The notes under the pieces: model-generated
Seen by the model: only the letters and a program-made list of their open reading frames with translations
The model's database searches: none
Told to the model about the DNA's origin: nothing
Shown here: in pieces, positions 6,883-16,431 of the stretch
Layout: each line of letters begins with the position of its first letter
Position numbering within the stretch: the stretch's first letter is position 1
Assembly (NCBI RefSeq): GCF_004331645.1
Contig: NZ_SJSK01000001.1
Location: forward strand, 434,001-498,000
Direction: 5' to 3'
Source: Pedobacter frigiditerrae
GTDB taxonomy: Bacteria; Bacteroidota; Bacteroidia; Sphingobacteriales; Sphingobacteriaceae
Length of the DNA stretch: 64,000 nucleotides
Translations under genes and position numbers: made by a program

Positions 6883-9264
6883 ATGAAGATTAAATCGGTA
6901 TTATTATGCTTTTGCTTGTTTACAGGCACATACTTACATGCACAAACTATTAAAGGAAGACTGGTTGATGCAAAAACCAATCAAGACGTATCGTTTGCAA
7001 ATTTAACATTGGTATATCAAGACCAACCAACCCTGATTAAAAATACCAATAGCGATACATTGGGTTTATTTGAATTTAAGGAGGTACCTAATGGGAAATA
7101 CATTTTATCTGCCACCTTAATTGGCTATCAAAAGCTGCATAAAGAATTAACCGTTAATAAGGATGATTCAAGAACCTTGGCACTAGGTAATGTTTTAATA
7201 AACGAAGATCTTAATCTACTCAAAGAAATATCAGTTACTAGCGGAACCCCAAACTTTAGTGCTATGAATGGCCAAATAAAAATTGGTATTGCTAACAATC
7301 CTTTTTTTAAGTCTGCTTCTAATTTAATGGATGTACTTAGAAAACTCCCTGGATTACAAATTAACCAAGACGGAACAATGTTGATGGCCAGTAGAGCTAC
7401 CCCAACATTGTTTGTTGACGGAAAACCGATAAATATGAATAATGATGAAATTCAGGCTTACTTAAACAGCTTAGCTCCTGAAATGGTTGAATCCATTGAA
7501 TTAATTAGCCAGCCCTCCTCAAAATATGATGGCGAATATCAAGGCATTATTGACGTTAAACTAAAAAGAAATCAATCTTTAGGGTTAAAAGGAATATATA
7601 ATGCTAGGTTTCAGCGAAACAACTATAGCTTACTCGACAATAACCTATCGTTTACTTATAAAACAAACAGGTTTATCTACGACTTAAAATTGGGTCATAT
7701 CACTGGAAGCACCTTTTACAAATACTATGCATTACAGTACTTGCCTAATAGAAATGCCATGACTACTGATACACGAACCGTCACTTCCAACCAGAACTTT
7801 AATGTGCAGGCAAGAATGGCTTACGAATTGCAAAAAGGACAAAGTTTAGAGGTCTTTGCCCGCACCTTTCAAGTTGACAGAAATGCGGTAACAGACAATC
7901 AATTACTTACACAAACTAGCAACTTAGCACATAAAATTGCACATGTTAACGGCAGCAATAATGCATTACCCAAACAGCATAATTACGCAGGTGGACTTAA
8001 TTACGATGCTAAGTTTAAAAATAGTGAGCTTCATGTAATTGCTTCTTTGGCTCAAATAGACAGTCGACAAACCGAGGACATTCAAAATTGGAATGAATTG
8101 AGCAATGAACGGCTAAATTATTGGAAAACCAATTCTACGAACAATATCTTGATCCACACTGCACAAGCAGATTACAGCCAAGCCATAGGAATAGCTAAAT
8201 TGGAATTTGGTAGTAAATTTGCCTACACTACTACTCAAAATAATCTTCGCTATTACACTTTGGTTAATGCGGTTTTTAACTTAGATGCCCAGCGTAGTAA
8301 TGAATTCCATTATCGTGAATATATTACCGCCGGATATCTCTCTTATCTAGGCAAATGGGATAAAATCAATTATAGCTTGGGTTTAAGAGCAGAATATACA
8401 CATACAATGGCCAATTCGATAACGACCAATATGGCTACAGAAAGAAGGTATTTGAAATGGCTGCCTAGCCTCAACATTACTTATAGTATTAACAATGTTG
8501 AGCAACTTAGCTTCAGTTACAGTAGGCGGCTAACAAGACCAACTTTCCCAGCTTTAAATCCCTTCCGTTTTTACTACAGTCCACGCCATTATTGGATAGG
8601 AAACCCATACCTACAACCATCAACAACTAATCTTTTCGCATTGGCGTATAATAGGAAAGCGATTAACATTTCATTAAATGCTGGACGAGAAACAGATGTC
8701 CTCGCCCGTTACCCCGAATACAATCCAGCTACAAATGAACTAATTTTTTTAGGTCGAAATCTTCCCTACAGAAATTTTGCAAACCTGCAGTTAAGTTCAC
8801 CCTTAATTATTAATAAATGGTGGCGAATGAACAACAATGTTGGGTTTTATTACAACAAGGAGCTAACTCCTTACTTCAATCAAACCTACCGTATTGGTGT
8901 ATTTAACTATACGATTAACGGCAGTCAAGTTTTCAACTTAAAAGATTGGTTGTTGGATGTTGGCTATAGTTACGAATCAAAAAGTGGCAACGGTCTTTAC
9001 ATATTTAAACCTGTTTACGGAATTGATTTTGGTTTGCAAAAAGCTTGGTTCAAAAACAAGCTCAACACCAAGCTTACGCTTTACGATGCCTTCGACAACA
9101 TCAAAAGAAGATTGATTTTCAGGGAAAAAAGCATTATTAATAATGATATGTATCATTATTTTGGCGCACAACGCTTGGTTTTTAGCTTAACGTACAACTT
9201 TGGCACCTCTACTTACAAAAGTAAGGAAAACAAAAGAAGCGAGGAAGAGAATAGAGCCAACTAA
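6883..9264 (+). CDS. Outer-membrane beta-barrel receptor (TonB-dependent receptor-like)
   Basis: About 793 residues from the chosen start. I prefer ATG 6883 over 6856 because a standard signal peptide (MKIKSVLLCFCLFTG...HAQ) then begins at residue 1. Domains: a carboxypeptidase-like beta-sandwich (about 22-100, TIKGRLVDAKTNQDVSFANL), a plug-like domain (about 110-225, with LRKLPGLQINQDG and SSKYDGEYQGIIDVKLKR), and a long beta-barrel with alternating aromatic strands. It resembles the OMP_b-brl_3 type. The ligand is unknown. The upstream AraC-type gene probably controls it. The last residues (KSKENKRSEEENRAN) are charged and extend past the usual aromatic barrel end. Confidence 0.88.
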   Translation: MKIKSVLLCFCLFTGTYLHAQTIKGRLVDAKTNQDVSFANLTLVYQDQPTLIKNTNSDTLGLFEFKEVPNGKYILSATLIGYQKLHKELTVNKDDSRTLALGNVLINEDLNLLKEISVTSGTPNFSAMNGQIKIGIANNPFFKSASNLMDVLRKLPGLQINQDGTMLMASRATPTLFVDGKPINMNNDEIQAYLNSLAPEMVESIELISQPSSKYDGEYQGIIDVKLKRNQSLGLKGIYNARFQRNNYSLLDNNLSFTYKTNRFIYDLKLGHITGSTFYKYYALQYLPNRNAMTTDTRTVTSNQNFNVQARMAYELQKGQSLEVFARTFQVDRNAVTDNQLLTQTSNLAHKIAHVNGSNNALPKQHNYAGGLNYDAKFKNSELHVIASLAQIDSRQTEDIQNWNELSNERLNYWKTNSTNNILIHTAQADYSQAIGIAKLEFGSKFAYTTTQNNLRYYTLVNAVFNLDAQRSNEFHYREYITAGYLSYLGKWDKINYSLGLRAEYTHTMANSITTNMATERRYLKWLPSLNITYSINNVEQLSFSYSRRLTRPTFPALNPFRFYYSPRHYWIGNPYLQPSTTNLFALAYNRKAINISLNAGRETDVLARYPEYNPATNELIFLGRNLPYRNFANLQLSSPLIINKWWRMNNNVGFYYNKELTPYFNQTYRIGVFNYTINGSQVFNLKDWLLDVGYSYESKSGNGLYIFKPVYGIDFGLQKAWFKNKLNTKLTLYDAFDNIKRRLIFREKSIINNDMYHYFGAQRLVFSLTYNFGTSTYKSKENKRSEEENRAN

Positions 9265-9273
9265 ATTCTACAA

Positions 9274-9624
9274 TTATTTTAGCAGACGATTATTGTCGTC
9301 TGGGAAAACAAGAATTGGCTGATATTTTTTTGCTTCTTCCATTGGCAAAGAACCATAAGACATAATAATCAGAATATCTCCAACCTGCACTTTGCGAGCT
9401 GTAGCTCCATTTAGACAAATCATACCACTACCACGTTCACCTCTAATTGCGTAAGTTTCAAAACGTTCGCCATTGTTATTGTTAACAATTTGAACCTTCT
9501 CATTAGGAATGATATTGGCTGCATCTAATAAATCTTCATCTATAGTTATGCTACCAACATAATTTAATTCTGCTTGTGTTACCTTAACGCGGTGTATTTT
9601 CGATTTTAAAATCTCGATAATCAT
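9274..9624 (-). CDS. panD: Aspartate 1-decarboxylase (pyruvoyl enzyme)
   Basis: It makes beta-alanine for pantothenate synthesis. The 116-residue proenzyme has the Gly24-Ser25 self-cleavage site within YVGSITID, which generates the pyruvoyl group, plus the conserved [14 protein letters not shown] motif. It lies 70 bases downstream of panC on the same strand, so the two likely form a pantothenate operon. The spacer contains only weak repeats (GAGCTG...CAGCTC). Confidence 0.97.
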   Translation of the reverse strand: MIIEILKSKIHRVKVTQAELNYVGSITIDEDLLDAANIIPNEKVQIVNNNNGERFETYAIRGERGSGMICLNGATARKVQVGDILIIMSYGSLPMEEAKKYQPILVFPDDNNRLLK

Positions 9625-9694
9625 TGTGCAAAGCTATGAATAAAGTTTTACAGTTTGGAGCTGCAAGTTCTCAGCTCAAAGTCAAAACTTAAAT

Positions 9695-10543
9695 CTAATT
9701 AAGAAGCATATTATCGATTAAACGAGTTTCACCTACTTTGGCAGCAACAAGCGCTATTGGATTTTTAACTTGTTTATTAGCAATTGGCAATAAAGTTTCG
9801 CCTTCTGCAATGGTAAGATAATCTAATTCTACACCAGGCATCTCATTAATCATTGCCTTAGCTTTTAATAGCAAGTCAGTCAAATCAGATTTGTTGAAAT
9901 TATCTGCTACATATTTTAATGCCCTGCTTAATATTAAAGAATGTTCCCTATCTGTTTTAGATAAATGAATATTTCTAGAGCTCATGGCTAACCCATCATC
10001 TTCTCTTATAATTGGACAAGAAACTATTTCAACGGGCATATTAAAATGCTTCACCATTCGTTTAATCATTAGCACCTGCTGGAAATCTTTTTGACCGAAA
10101 AATGCAACATCAGGCCCAACTGCATCAAAAAGTTTCTTTACAATTTGAGTTACACCTTGGTAATGGCCTTTCCTAAACTCGCCTTCCAATAAAAACTCAG
10201 CAGCTCCTAGGTCAATATACCAATTTTCTGGTGTTGGAAAACTAGGGTACATTTCCTTTACTGTTGGCATAAATACAAAATTACATCCCGCCTCTTGCAG
10301 CATTTTAATATCATGTTCAAGCGGACGTGGGTATTTTTCTAAATCTTTTGGATCTGTAAATTGAGTAGGATTTACAAAAATACTACATACAACAACATCA
10401 GCATGCTGTTGCGCAATCTTAATTAATGAGAGATGCCCTTTATGTAATGCACCCATGGTAGGTACTAACGCAACTTTAGATTTTGCCATTTGTAAAGGCA
10501 TTAACAACATTTGTAATGCTGAGATTGTATTTGTGATTTCCAA
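9695..10543 (-). CDS. panC: Pantothenate synthetase
   Basis: It condenses pantoate with beta-alanine using ATP. The 282-residue product has the nucleotidyltransferase-fold motifs VPTMGALHKGHLSLI (HxGH), FVNPTQF, FFGQKDFQQ and the KMSKS-like AMSSRN loop. Length matches the family. It is the first gene of panC-panD, divergent from the glycogen-synthase-like gene across a 144-base intergenic region. Confidence 0.97.
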   Translation of the reverse strand: MEITNTISALQMLLMPLQMAKSKVALVPTMGALHKGHLSLIKIAQQHADVVVCSIFVNPTQFTDPKDLEKYPRPLEHDIKMLQEAGCNFVFMPTVKEMYPSFPTPENWYIDLGAAEFLLEGEFRKGHYQGVTQIVKKLFDAVGPDVAFFGQKDFQQVLMIKRMVKHFNMPVEIVSCPIIREDDGLAMSSRNIHLSKTDREHSLILSRALKYVADNFNKSDLTDLLLKAKAMINEMPGVELDYLTIAEGETLLPIANKQVKNPIALVAAKVGETRLIDNMLLN

Positions 10544-10615
10544 ATTATCAATTGGTTTTTAAAGGCTCAAAGTTGAACAATTATCTAAAACTTACAAAGC
10601 CTATTGCACAAGTTA

Positions 10616-10646
10616 TTGATAAATGTTAATATTATTCGTACCTTTG
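10616..10646 (+). promoter_or_regulatory. Promoter of the GT5-like/DUF4270 genes
   Basis: TTG at 10616-10618 and TACCTTTG at 10639-10646, with a 20-base spacer, match the Bacteroidota housekeeping promoter pattern. Transcription would start near 10653, about 35 bases before the ATG at 10688. Confidence 0.65.
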
Positions 10647-10687
10647 CACCTTGATAATCTTTAAATTAACATAATTTAATATACACT

Positions 10688-11518
10688 ATGGAGATGGCAA
10701 AAACGAAGCTACTGATTGTTACACACGAGATGTCGCCTTTCCTCGAACTTACTAAAATTTCTGAAATTACCCGTCAACTGCCTCAAGCGATGCAAGAAAA
10801 AGGATTCGAAATCCGCATCTTGATGCCTAGGTTTGGTAACATCAATGAAAGAAGAAACAGGTTACACGAAGTTATTCGATTATCAGGAATGAACATTATT
10901 ATTGATGATAATGACAATCCGCTAATTATTAAAGTAGCCTCAATTCCTGCCGCACGTATGCAGGTTTATTTCTTAGACAACGAAGATTATTTTCAAAGAA
11001 AGTATGTTTTTAGAGACAAGGAAAACAAATTTTATGCAGACAATGACGAACGTACTATTTTCTTCTGTAAAGGAGCATTAGAAACTGTTAAAAAATTAGG
11101 CTGGGCACCAGATATTGTTCATTGCCATGGCTGGATGACTTCTTTAGTGCCTGCTTATATTAAAACTACTTATAAAAACGACCCAACATTTAAAAATGCC
11201 AAAGTTGTTTATTCGGTTTATGAAAACTGTTTTACAGAAACTTTAAATGCTGATTTGCACAAAAAAGCTGTGATGCAAAATATGACTGAAGAAGATACAA
11301 AAGCATTTATTAAAGCAGATAGTAATAGTTTACACATTGGAGCCATAACTCATTCAGACGCAGTAGTTTTAGCTGATGAAAAGATTGACAATGATGTGTT
11401 AAAATTTGTTAAAGATTCTAATAAGCCAACTTTAGCCTTTAATTTAACCGAAAATTACGAGAACTTCTTCAGTTTTTATGAAGAAATCTCTGATGAAGAA
11501 TTGGTTTCAGTAGCTTAA
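10688..11518 (+). CDS. Half-length glycogen/starch-synthase-like protein (GT5 N-terminal domain only)
   Basis: This 276-residue protein resembles the N-terminal Rossmann domain of GT5 glycogen synthases: a first beta strand (LLIVTHEM), RQLPQAMQEKGFEIRILMPRFG, and PDIVHCHGWMTSLVPAYIK (the HxHDW-type site). The C-terminal GT-B half is absent; typical enzymes are about 480 residues. The KTGGL ADP-glucose motif is replaced by LTKIS. It is therefore unlikely to be a functional glycogen synthase. It is followed after 23 bases by the DUF4270 lipoprotein gene and then glmS. Automatic annotation would call it glycogen synthase. Met3 is an alternative start. Confidence 0.85.
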   Translation: MEMAKTKLLIVTHEMSPFLELTKISEITRQLPQAMQEKGFEIRILMPRFGNINERRNRLHEVIRLSGMNIIIDDNDNPLIIKVASIPAARMQVYFLDNEDYFQRKYVFRDKENKFYADNDERTIFFCKGALETVKKLGWAPDIVHCHGWMTSLVPAYIKTTYKNDPTFKNAKVVYSVYENCFTETLNADLHKKAVMQNMTEEDTKAFIKADSNSLHIGAITHSDAVVLADEKIDNDVLKFVKDSNKPTLAFNLTENYENFFSFYEEISDEELVSVA

Positions 11519-11541
11519 GAAGCATTATTTTAATAACAAAT

Positions 11542-12951
11542 ATGAAATTTATAAAACTAGACTTATTAACCCTGTTGATAAGTCTTTTTCTTTTCGCTTC
11601 ATGCGAAAATTCCTCTACAATTGGTTTAGAAGTTGACCCGAGTATCGCTGTACAAGGAGCTTTGGTTGATACTATTACCATTAGTTCTAGAACATTGAAA
11701 GACGACATTACATCTACGGTAACTGCCGCTAGATTTCCAATGGGATTTTTAAAAGACCCTATATTTGGCACAACAGAATCAAGCTTGGCTATGGCAGTAA
11801 ACCTGCCAGTGGATGCTTACAACTTCGGGACAACACCTGTTGTTGACTCAGCTATTTTAGTTTTAAAGTATGGTGGTCAATTTTATGGAGACAGTACCGC
11901 TAATTACAGTATTGATGTTCATCAGTTAAATGTAAATATATCCAGAGAAACTTCTTTTTTAAGCGATAGAGATTGGTCTTATTCAACACTTTTAGGCAAT
12001 AAAACTGGTAAATTACGTCCAACAACAGCTTATAAAGTAACAGATGTTGTTGCGGGAAAGGCAGACACACTTAGAACAGTTAGTCCTCAAATAAGAATAC
12101 CTTTAGATAAAACATTTATTCAAGAAAACATTGTTAATATAAGTGCAGAGAATTTAAAATACAATGCAAATTTTACAAGGTTTTTTAATGGCTTACATGT
12201 ACAAATAAACAAAACAAACTCTACCGGTAACGGTGGTATAATGTTTTTTGACTTTGGTAGTGCTTCCTCATCTCTTGTTTTATACTATAAAAAAGCAAAT
12301 GTAAGCACTGGCTTAAAAGATACGGTTTCTATAGATTTTCCAATAGTAGCTAGCACAAATCCAGTTGCTGCAACAATTAAGCATGATTATACAGGCACAC
12401 CTGTTGCCACACAATTATCAAATCCAAGTATACAATATCCAGTTACATATTTACAACCACTATCTGGCCTAAGGAACAAGATCTCATTCCCATACTTAAG
12501 CAAATTTGCTGCAAGCACAGGCAAAATCGTAGTCAACAAAGCTGAACTTGTTATTGACCTAAGTTCAGGCTCTGATGCTATTCCTTATAACGCTGCCCCT
12601 AGGTTAGCACTTTATAGGTATGACATTGCTGAAAAAAGACAGAATTTACCAGACAACAATGCCGGATCTTCAACTTCAAGCCCTGACCCTCGTTACAGTG
12701 GCACTTTTGGAGGTTATTACAATGTTTTAACTAAACAATATATTTTTAATGTTTCAGCATACGTACAAGACCTTCTGGATGGCAAAACCATAGATTATGG
12801 AACCTTCTTAGCCGCTACACCTTCAACAGAATTTGAAGTATTTCCTTCAATAGCAACAGCATCTAGAGCCGTTATTGGTTCATATAAAAAGAATCCAGTT
12901 GCTGGTGATAATCTAATGAAATTAAATATTTATTATACCAAGATAAATTAG
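11542..12951 (+). CDS. DUF4270 family lipoprotein
   Basis: A 469-residue envelope lipoprotein. The signal peptide ends at LFASC with Cys21 for lipidation, and ENSSTIGLEVDP follows. The SSTIGLEVDPS opening, the DSAILVLKYGGQFYGDS segment and a long beta-rich body fit the Bacteroidota family DUF4270, of unknown function. It starts 23 bases after the GT5-like gene and is probably co-transcribed with it. A terminator at 12977-13018 separates it from glmS. Confidence 0.85.
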   Translation: MKFIKLDLLTLLISLFLFASCENSSTIGLEVDPSIAVQGALVDTITISSRTLKDDITSTVTAARFPMGFLKDPIFGTTESSLAMAVNLPVDAYNFGTTPVVDSAILVLKYGGQFYGDSTANYSIDVHQLNVNISRETSFLSDRDWSYSTLLGNKTGKLRPTTAYKVTDVVAGKADTLRTVSPQIRIPLDKTFIQENIVNISAENLKYNANFTRFFNGLHVQINKTNSTGNGGIMFFDFGSASSSLVLYYKKANVSTGLKDTVSIDFPIVASTNPVAATIKHDYTGTPVATQLSNPSIQYPVTYLQPLSGLRNKISFPYLSKFAASTGKIVVNKAELVIDLSSGSDAIPYNAAPRLALYRYDIAEKRQNLPDNNAGSSTSSPDPRYSGTFGGYYNVLTKQYIFNVSAYVQDLLDGKTIDYGTFLAATPSTEFEVFPSIATASRAVIGSYKKNPVAGDNLMKLNIYYTKIN

Positions 12952-12976
12952 AGATATAAATAATTTTATAACTTCT

Positions 12977-13018
12977 AAAATCCCTCGGAAATTAACTATT
13001 TTCGAGGGGTTTTATTTT
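12977..13018 (+). terminator. Rho-independent terminator between DUF4270 gene and glmS
   Basis: AAATCCCTCG (with one mismatch, continuing into AAAT) pairs with ATTTTCGAGGGGTTT, followed by TTTATTTTT. It ends only 22 bases before the glmS ATG. Confidence 0.75.
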
Positions 13019-13040
13019 TCAAGAACTAAAAGGACTATAT

Positions 13041-14879
13041 ATGTGTGGAATTGTAGGTTATATTGGCTTTAGAGAAGCTTGGCCCATTGTAATTAAAGGA
13101 CTAAAAAGATTAGAGTATCGTGGATATGATAGTGCTGGAATTGCCTTAATTAATAATGGCGATCTAAATATCTTTAAGAAAGCAGGCAAAGTTAATGAAC
13201 TTGAAAATTTTGCTGAAGGGAAAGACTTAGCGGGAACAATTGGGATGGGCCATACTAGATGGGCTACACACGGAGCTCCTTCAGATAGAAATTCACATCC
13301 TCATACTTCAAACAATGGTAGGTTATCCATTATTCATAATGGCATTATAGAAAATTATGCTGTTTTAAAAGAAGAGCTTTTAAGCAGGGGGCATATTTTT
13401 AATAGCGACACTGATACAGAAGTATTAATTCATTTAATAGAAGAGATTTACAAGAATGAACATAATGATTTATTAGAAGCTGTTAGACTAGCATTAAAGG
13501 AAGTTAGTGGGGCCTATGCTATAGTAGTAATGGATCAAGATAATCCCGACCAACTGATTGCTGCTAGAAAAGGAAGTCCAATGGTAATTGGAGTTGGCCA
13601 AGGAGAATATTTTATCGCTTCTGATGCTACACCAATTATAGAATATACAAAAAATGTAATTTATCTTAACGACAATGAAATCGCATTCTTAAAACGCGAT
13701 GAATTGATGATAAAACGCTTAGACAATGTTGTTCAAACACCCTATATACAAGAACTAGAACTTAAGCTTGAGATGCTGGAGAAAGGTGGTTACGATCACT
13801 TTATGTTAAAAGAAATCTATGAGCAACCCCGTTCGATTAGGGATTGTTTGAGAGGAAGGATTTATCCAGAAGAAGGTAAGGTTCAACTTGGAGGTATTAA
13901 GGAGTTCGTTGATAAGCTTAAAAACATTGATCGTATAATTATTGTTGCCTGTGGCACATCTTGGCATGCTGGCTTAGTTGGTGAATATTTAATTGAAGAA
14001 TATGCTCGTATACCCGTTGAAGTGGAATATGCTTCAGAATTTAGGTATAGAAATCCAATCATAACCGAAAAAGATGTGGTAATTGCGATATCTCAATCTG
14101 GAGAAACTGCAGATACAATGGCTGCAATAGAAATGGCTAAAGAAAAAGGTGCAACCATTTTTGGCATTTGTAATGTAGTTGGGGCTTCAATCCCAAGACT
14201 TACTCACGCAGGGGTTTATACTCACGCGGGGCCAGAAATTGGAGTGGCATCAACTAAAGCATTTACTGCACAGGTTACTGTATTAACACTAATAGCCTTT
14301 TATATCGGTCAGCAAAGGGGAACAATTACCAGTTCTAAATTGATTGAATTATTAACCGAGCTTGATTCTATTCCCGATAAGATACAAATCGCCTTAAAAT
14401 CTAATGATATTGTTAAGGAAATTTCTGAGAAATTTAAGGATTCTAGGAACTGTTTATTTTTAGGGAGAGGAAGCGGCTTTCCAGTTGCGCTAGAAGGCGC
14501 ATTAAAACTAAAGGAAATCTCGTACATACATGCTGAAGGTTACCCGGCGGCAGAAATGAAACATGGCCCAATTGCCTTAATTGATGAGGAAATGCCTGTT
14601 GTTGTGATTGCAACTAAAAACTCATCTTATGAAAAAGTAATTAGTAATATTCAAGAGGTTAAAGCTAGAAAGGGTGTAGTTATAGCTATAGTTACAGAGG
14701 GGGATATTGAAGTAAAAAAAATGGCTGATTATTGTATTGAAATACCTGATGCAAATGAAGCATTTTTACCATTACTTGCAACTATTCCGCTTCAACTATT
14801 ATCATATCATATTGCTGTATTAAGAGGTTGTAACGTAGATCAACCAAGAAATTTAGCAAAATCTGTTACAGTTGAATAA
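13041..14879 (+). CDS. glmS: Glutamine-fructose-6-phosphate aminotransferase (isomerizing)
   Basis: It makes glucosamine-6-phosphate, the first committed step to UDP-GlcNAc for peptidoglycan and LPS. The 612-residue product has the N-terminal glutaminase domain with nucleophile Cys2 (MCGIVGYIG), MGHTRWATHG and HNGIIENY. Two SIS domains follow (VACGTSWHAG and SQSGETADT near residues 300-350; LGRGSGFPVALEGALKLKE near 480). It ends in the standard DQPRNLAKSVTVE tail. No glmS ribozyme motif is visible upstream. The stop codon lies inside the terminator stem. Confidence 0.98.
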   Translation: MCGIVGYIGFREAWPIVIKGLKRLEYRGYDSAGIALINNGDLNIFKKAGKVNELENFAEGKDLAGTIGMGHTRWATHGAPSDRNSHPHTSNNGRLSIIHNGIIENYAVLKEELLSRGHIFNSDTDTEVLIHLIEEIYKNEHNDLLEAVRLALKEVSGAYAIVVMDQDNPDQLIAARKGSPMVIGVGQGEYFIASDATPIIEYTKNVIYLNDNEIAFLKRDELMIKRLDNVVQTPYIQELELKLEMLEKGGYDHFMLKEIYEQPRSIRDCLRGRIYPEEGKVQLGGIKEFVDKLKNIDRIIIVACGTSWHAGLVGEYLIEEYARIPVEVEYASEFRYRNPIITEKDVVIAISQSGETADTMAAIEMAKEKGATIFGICNVVGASIPRLTHAGVYTHAGPEIGVASTKAFTAQVTVLTLIAFYIGQQRGTITSSKLIELLTELDSIPDKIQIALKSNDIVKEISEKFKDSRNCLFLGRGSGFPVALEGALKLKEISYIHAEGYPAAEMKHGPIALIDEEMPVVVIATKNSSYEKVISNIQEVKARKGVVIAIVTEGDIEVKKMADYCIEIPDANEAFLPLLATIPLQLLSYHIAVLRGCNVDQPRNLAKSVTVE

Positions 14880-14930
14880 GAACAAAGAAGCCTCAAATTA
14901 ATTTGAGGCTTCTTTGTTCTTATGGTCTTT
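14876..14930. terminator. Bidirectional terminator between glmS and ssb
   Basis: A perfect 48-base palindrome (14876-14923, 24-base arms beginning AATAAGAACAAAGAAGCC) spans the convergent glmS and ssb ends and includes the glmS TAA. The side facing ssb has a run of A on the plus strand further out (14933-14937), and the plus side has TTTTC. Confidence 0.8.
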
Positions 14931-14931
14931 T

Positions 14932-15366
14932 CTAAAAAGGGAGATCGCCAGTTTCAGCTACCGAATCATTGTTTGGACTTACGTAATCATCTTCACTTTT
15001 TGGAGTTCCAGAGCTAACAGGCGTATTTTCAAAATCACTTTTCCTACCTAGCATAGTAAAGTTTTCGGCTACAACTTCTGTTACATATTTCTTTACCTTC
15101 TCTTTATCTTCAAAAGAGCGTGTTCTTAATTTTCCTTCAATATAAACTAGCTTTCCTTTCTGAAGATATTTTGATGCTACTTCTGCCAAACCTCGCCATA
15201 GCACAATATTGTGCCATTCTGTTTGTTCAACACGTTTACCATCTTTGTTATACGTTTCTGAGGTTGCTAAAGGAAAGCTTGCAACTGTTACACCACCTTC
15301 TAGATGTCGAACTTCTGGATCCTTACCCAGGTGCCCCACTAAAATAACTTTATTAATACCGGACAT
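14932..15366 (-). CDS. ssb: Single-stranded DNA-binding protein
   Basis: It coats single-stranded DNA in replication and repair. The 144-residue product has the OB fold (SGINKVILVGHLGKDPEVR at the N-terminus, EWHNIVLWRG, KLVYIEGKLRTRSF) over about residues 3-108. A disordered linker follows, and then the acidic ETGDLPF tip that recruits partner proteins. It lies 3 bases downstream of mutY on the same strand, so the two are probably co-transcribed. Confidence 0.96.
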   Translation of the reverse strand: MSGINKVILVGHLGKDPEVRHLEGGVTVASFPLATSETYNKDGKRVEQTEWHNIVLWRGLAEVASKYLQKGKLVYIEGKLRTRSFEDKEKVKKYVTEVVAENFTMLGRKSDFENTPVSSGTPKSEDDYVSPNNDSVAETGDLPF

Positions 15367-15369
15367 AGA

Positions 15370-16431
15370 TTAAATATTTGGTTTGTTTTGCAAATACAAT
15401 TCAAAAAAATCACTTATAACTTTCGGATGAGGCAGAACTGCAAAATCCTCAACCATAACCGATTTAATATCTGTATGCATATTAAAGTTAATCATATAAT
15501 TTTCTAAACCAAAAAAATGAACATATATAATTTGGTGAGTTAAAATATGTTTTTTTTGCATCAAAGATTTGATTTTTATATCGTTACCAAACATTTCTTT
15601 TACTGTATCATTAAACTGTGTAACATTTAAGCCTACAGGTCCACTGGTTTCAATCAAAGGAAAATCATACATCTGCTGCCAAACATCCCCTGGCTTTCGC
15701 TGTTTAATTAAAATTTTATCGCCTTGTAATGCAACAAAGTAATTAAACCATCTTTCTCTTACTTTTACCTTTTTAAGCTTAACTGGCAATACATTCACTT
15801 TGTGATTTTTAAGTGCAAAGCAACCAACTTGTAATGGGCAAATACTACAACTAGGAGATTTAGGCTTACATTGTAACGCACCAAATTCCATTATCGCCTG
15901 GTTGTATACTGATGGTTTTTGACCTTCAATTAGACTTTGAGCAAGCGCTGAAAATATTTTTTTCCCAGTTGTAGAGTTAATTGGTTCTTCTATTCCGAAG
16001 TATCGAGATAGCACCCTAAAAACATTTCCATCTAAAACAGCTTTAGATTGATCATTTGAAAAAGAAGATATGGCTGCTGCAGTATAATCGCCTATTCCTT
16101 TCAACTCAATCAACTTATCATAATCTTTTGGGAAGTTACCACTATGCAATTCCATTACTTGTTTAGCAGTAAAAAGCATATTTCTACCCCTAGAATAATA
16201 ACCTAAGCCTTGCCAAAGTTTTAAAACTTCAGTTTCAGTGGCACCTGCAAAAGTTTTTACCGTTGGAAAGTTTTCCAAGAACTTGTTAAAGTAAGGCAAG
16301 CCTTGCTCAACCCTAGTCTGTTGTAAGATGATTTCAGATAACCAAATTACATAAGGATCTGTTGTACTACGCCAAGGAAGATCGCGTTTATTAATTTTAT
16401 ACCATTTTATTATTTCGGTTTGGAAGCTCAT
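15370..16431 (-). CDS. mutY: A/G-specific adenine glycosylase MutY
   Basis: It removes adenine mispaired with 8-oxoguanine. From the start I prefer (ATG 16429-16431; a longer frame begins at 16461) the protein has 353 residues. It shows Glu33 in LSEIILQQTR, the helix-hairpin-helix LKGIGDYTAAAIS with the catalytic Asp of VLDGNVFRVLSR, and the 4Fe-4S cysteine set C-x6-C-x2-C-x5-C (CKPKSPSCSICPLQVGC). A NUDIX-like C-terminal domain recognises 8-oxoG. It is divergent from the HU gene and precedes ssb by 3 bases. Confidence 0.96.
   Translation of the reverse strand: MSFQTEIIKWYKINKRDLPWRSTTDPYVIWLSEIILQQTRVEQGLPYFNKFLENFPTVKTFAGATETEVLKLWQGLGYYSRGRNMLFTAKQVMELHSGNFPKDYDKLIELKGIGDYTAAAISSFSNDQSKAVLDGNVFRVLSRYFGIEEPINSTTGKKIFSALAQSLIEGQKPSVYNQAIMEFGALQCKPKSPSCSICPLQVGCFALKNHKVNVLPVKLKKVKVRERWFNYFVALQGDKILIKQRKPGDVWQQMYDFPLIETSGPVGLNVTQFNDTVKEMFGNDIKIKSLMQKKHILTHQIIYVHFFGLENYMINFNMHTDIKSVMVEDFAVLPHPKVISDFFELYLQNKPNI

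Noticed and set aside
13019..13041. glmS ribozyme
   Set aside because: The upstream sequence is too short and shows only a terminator hairpin.
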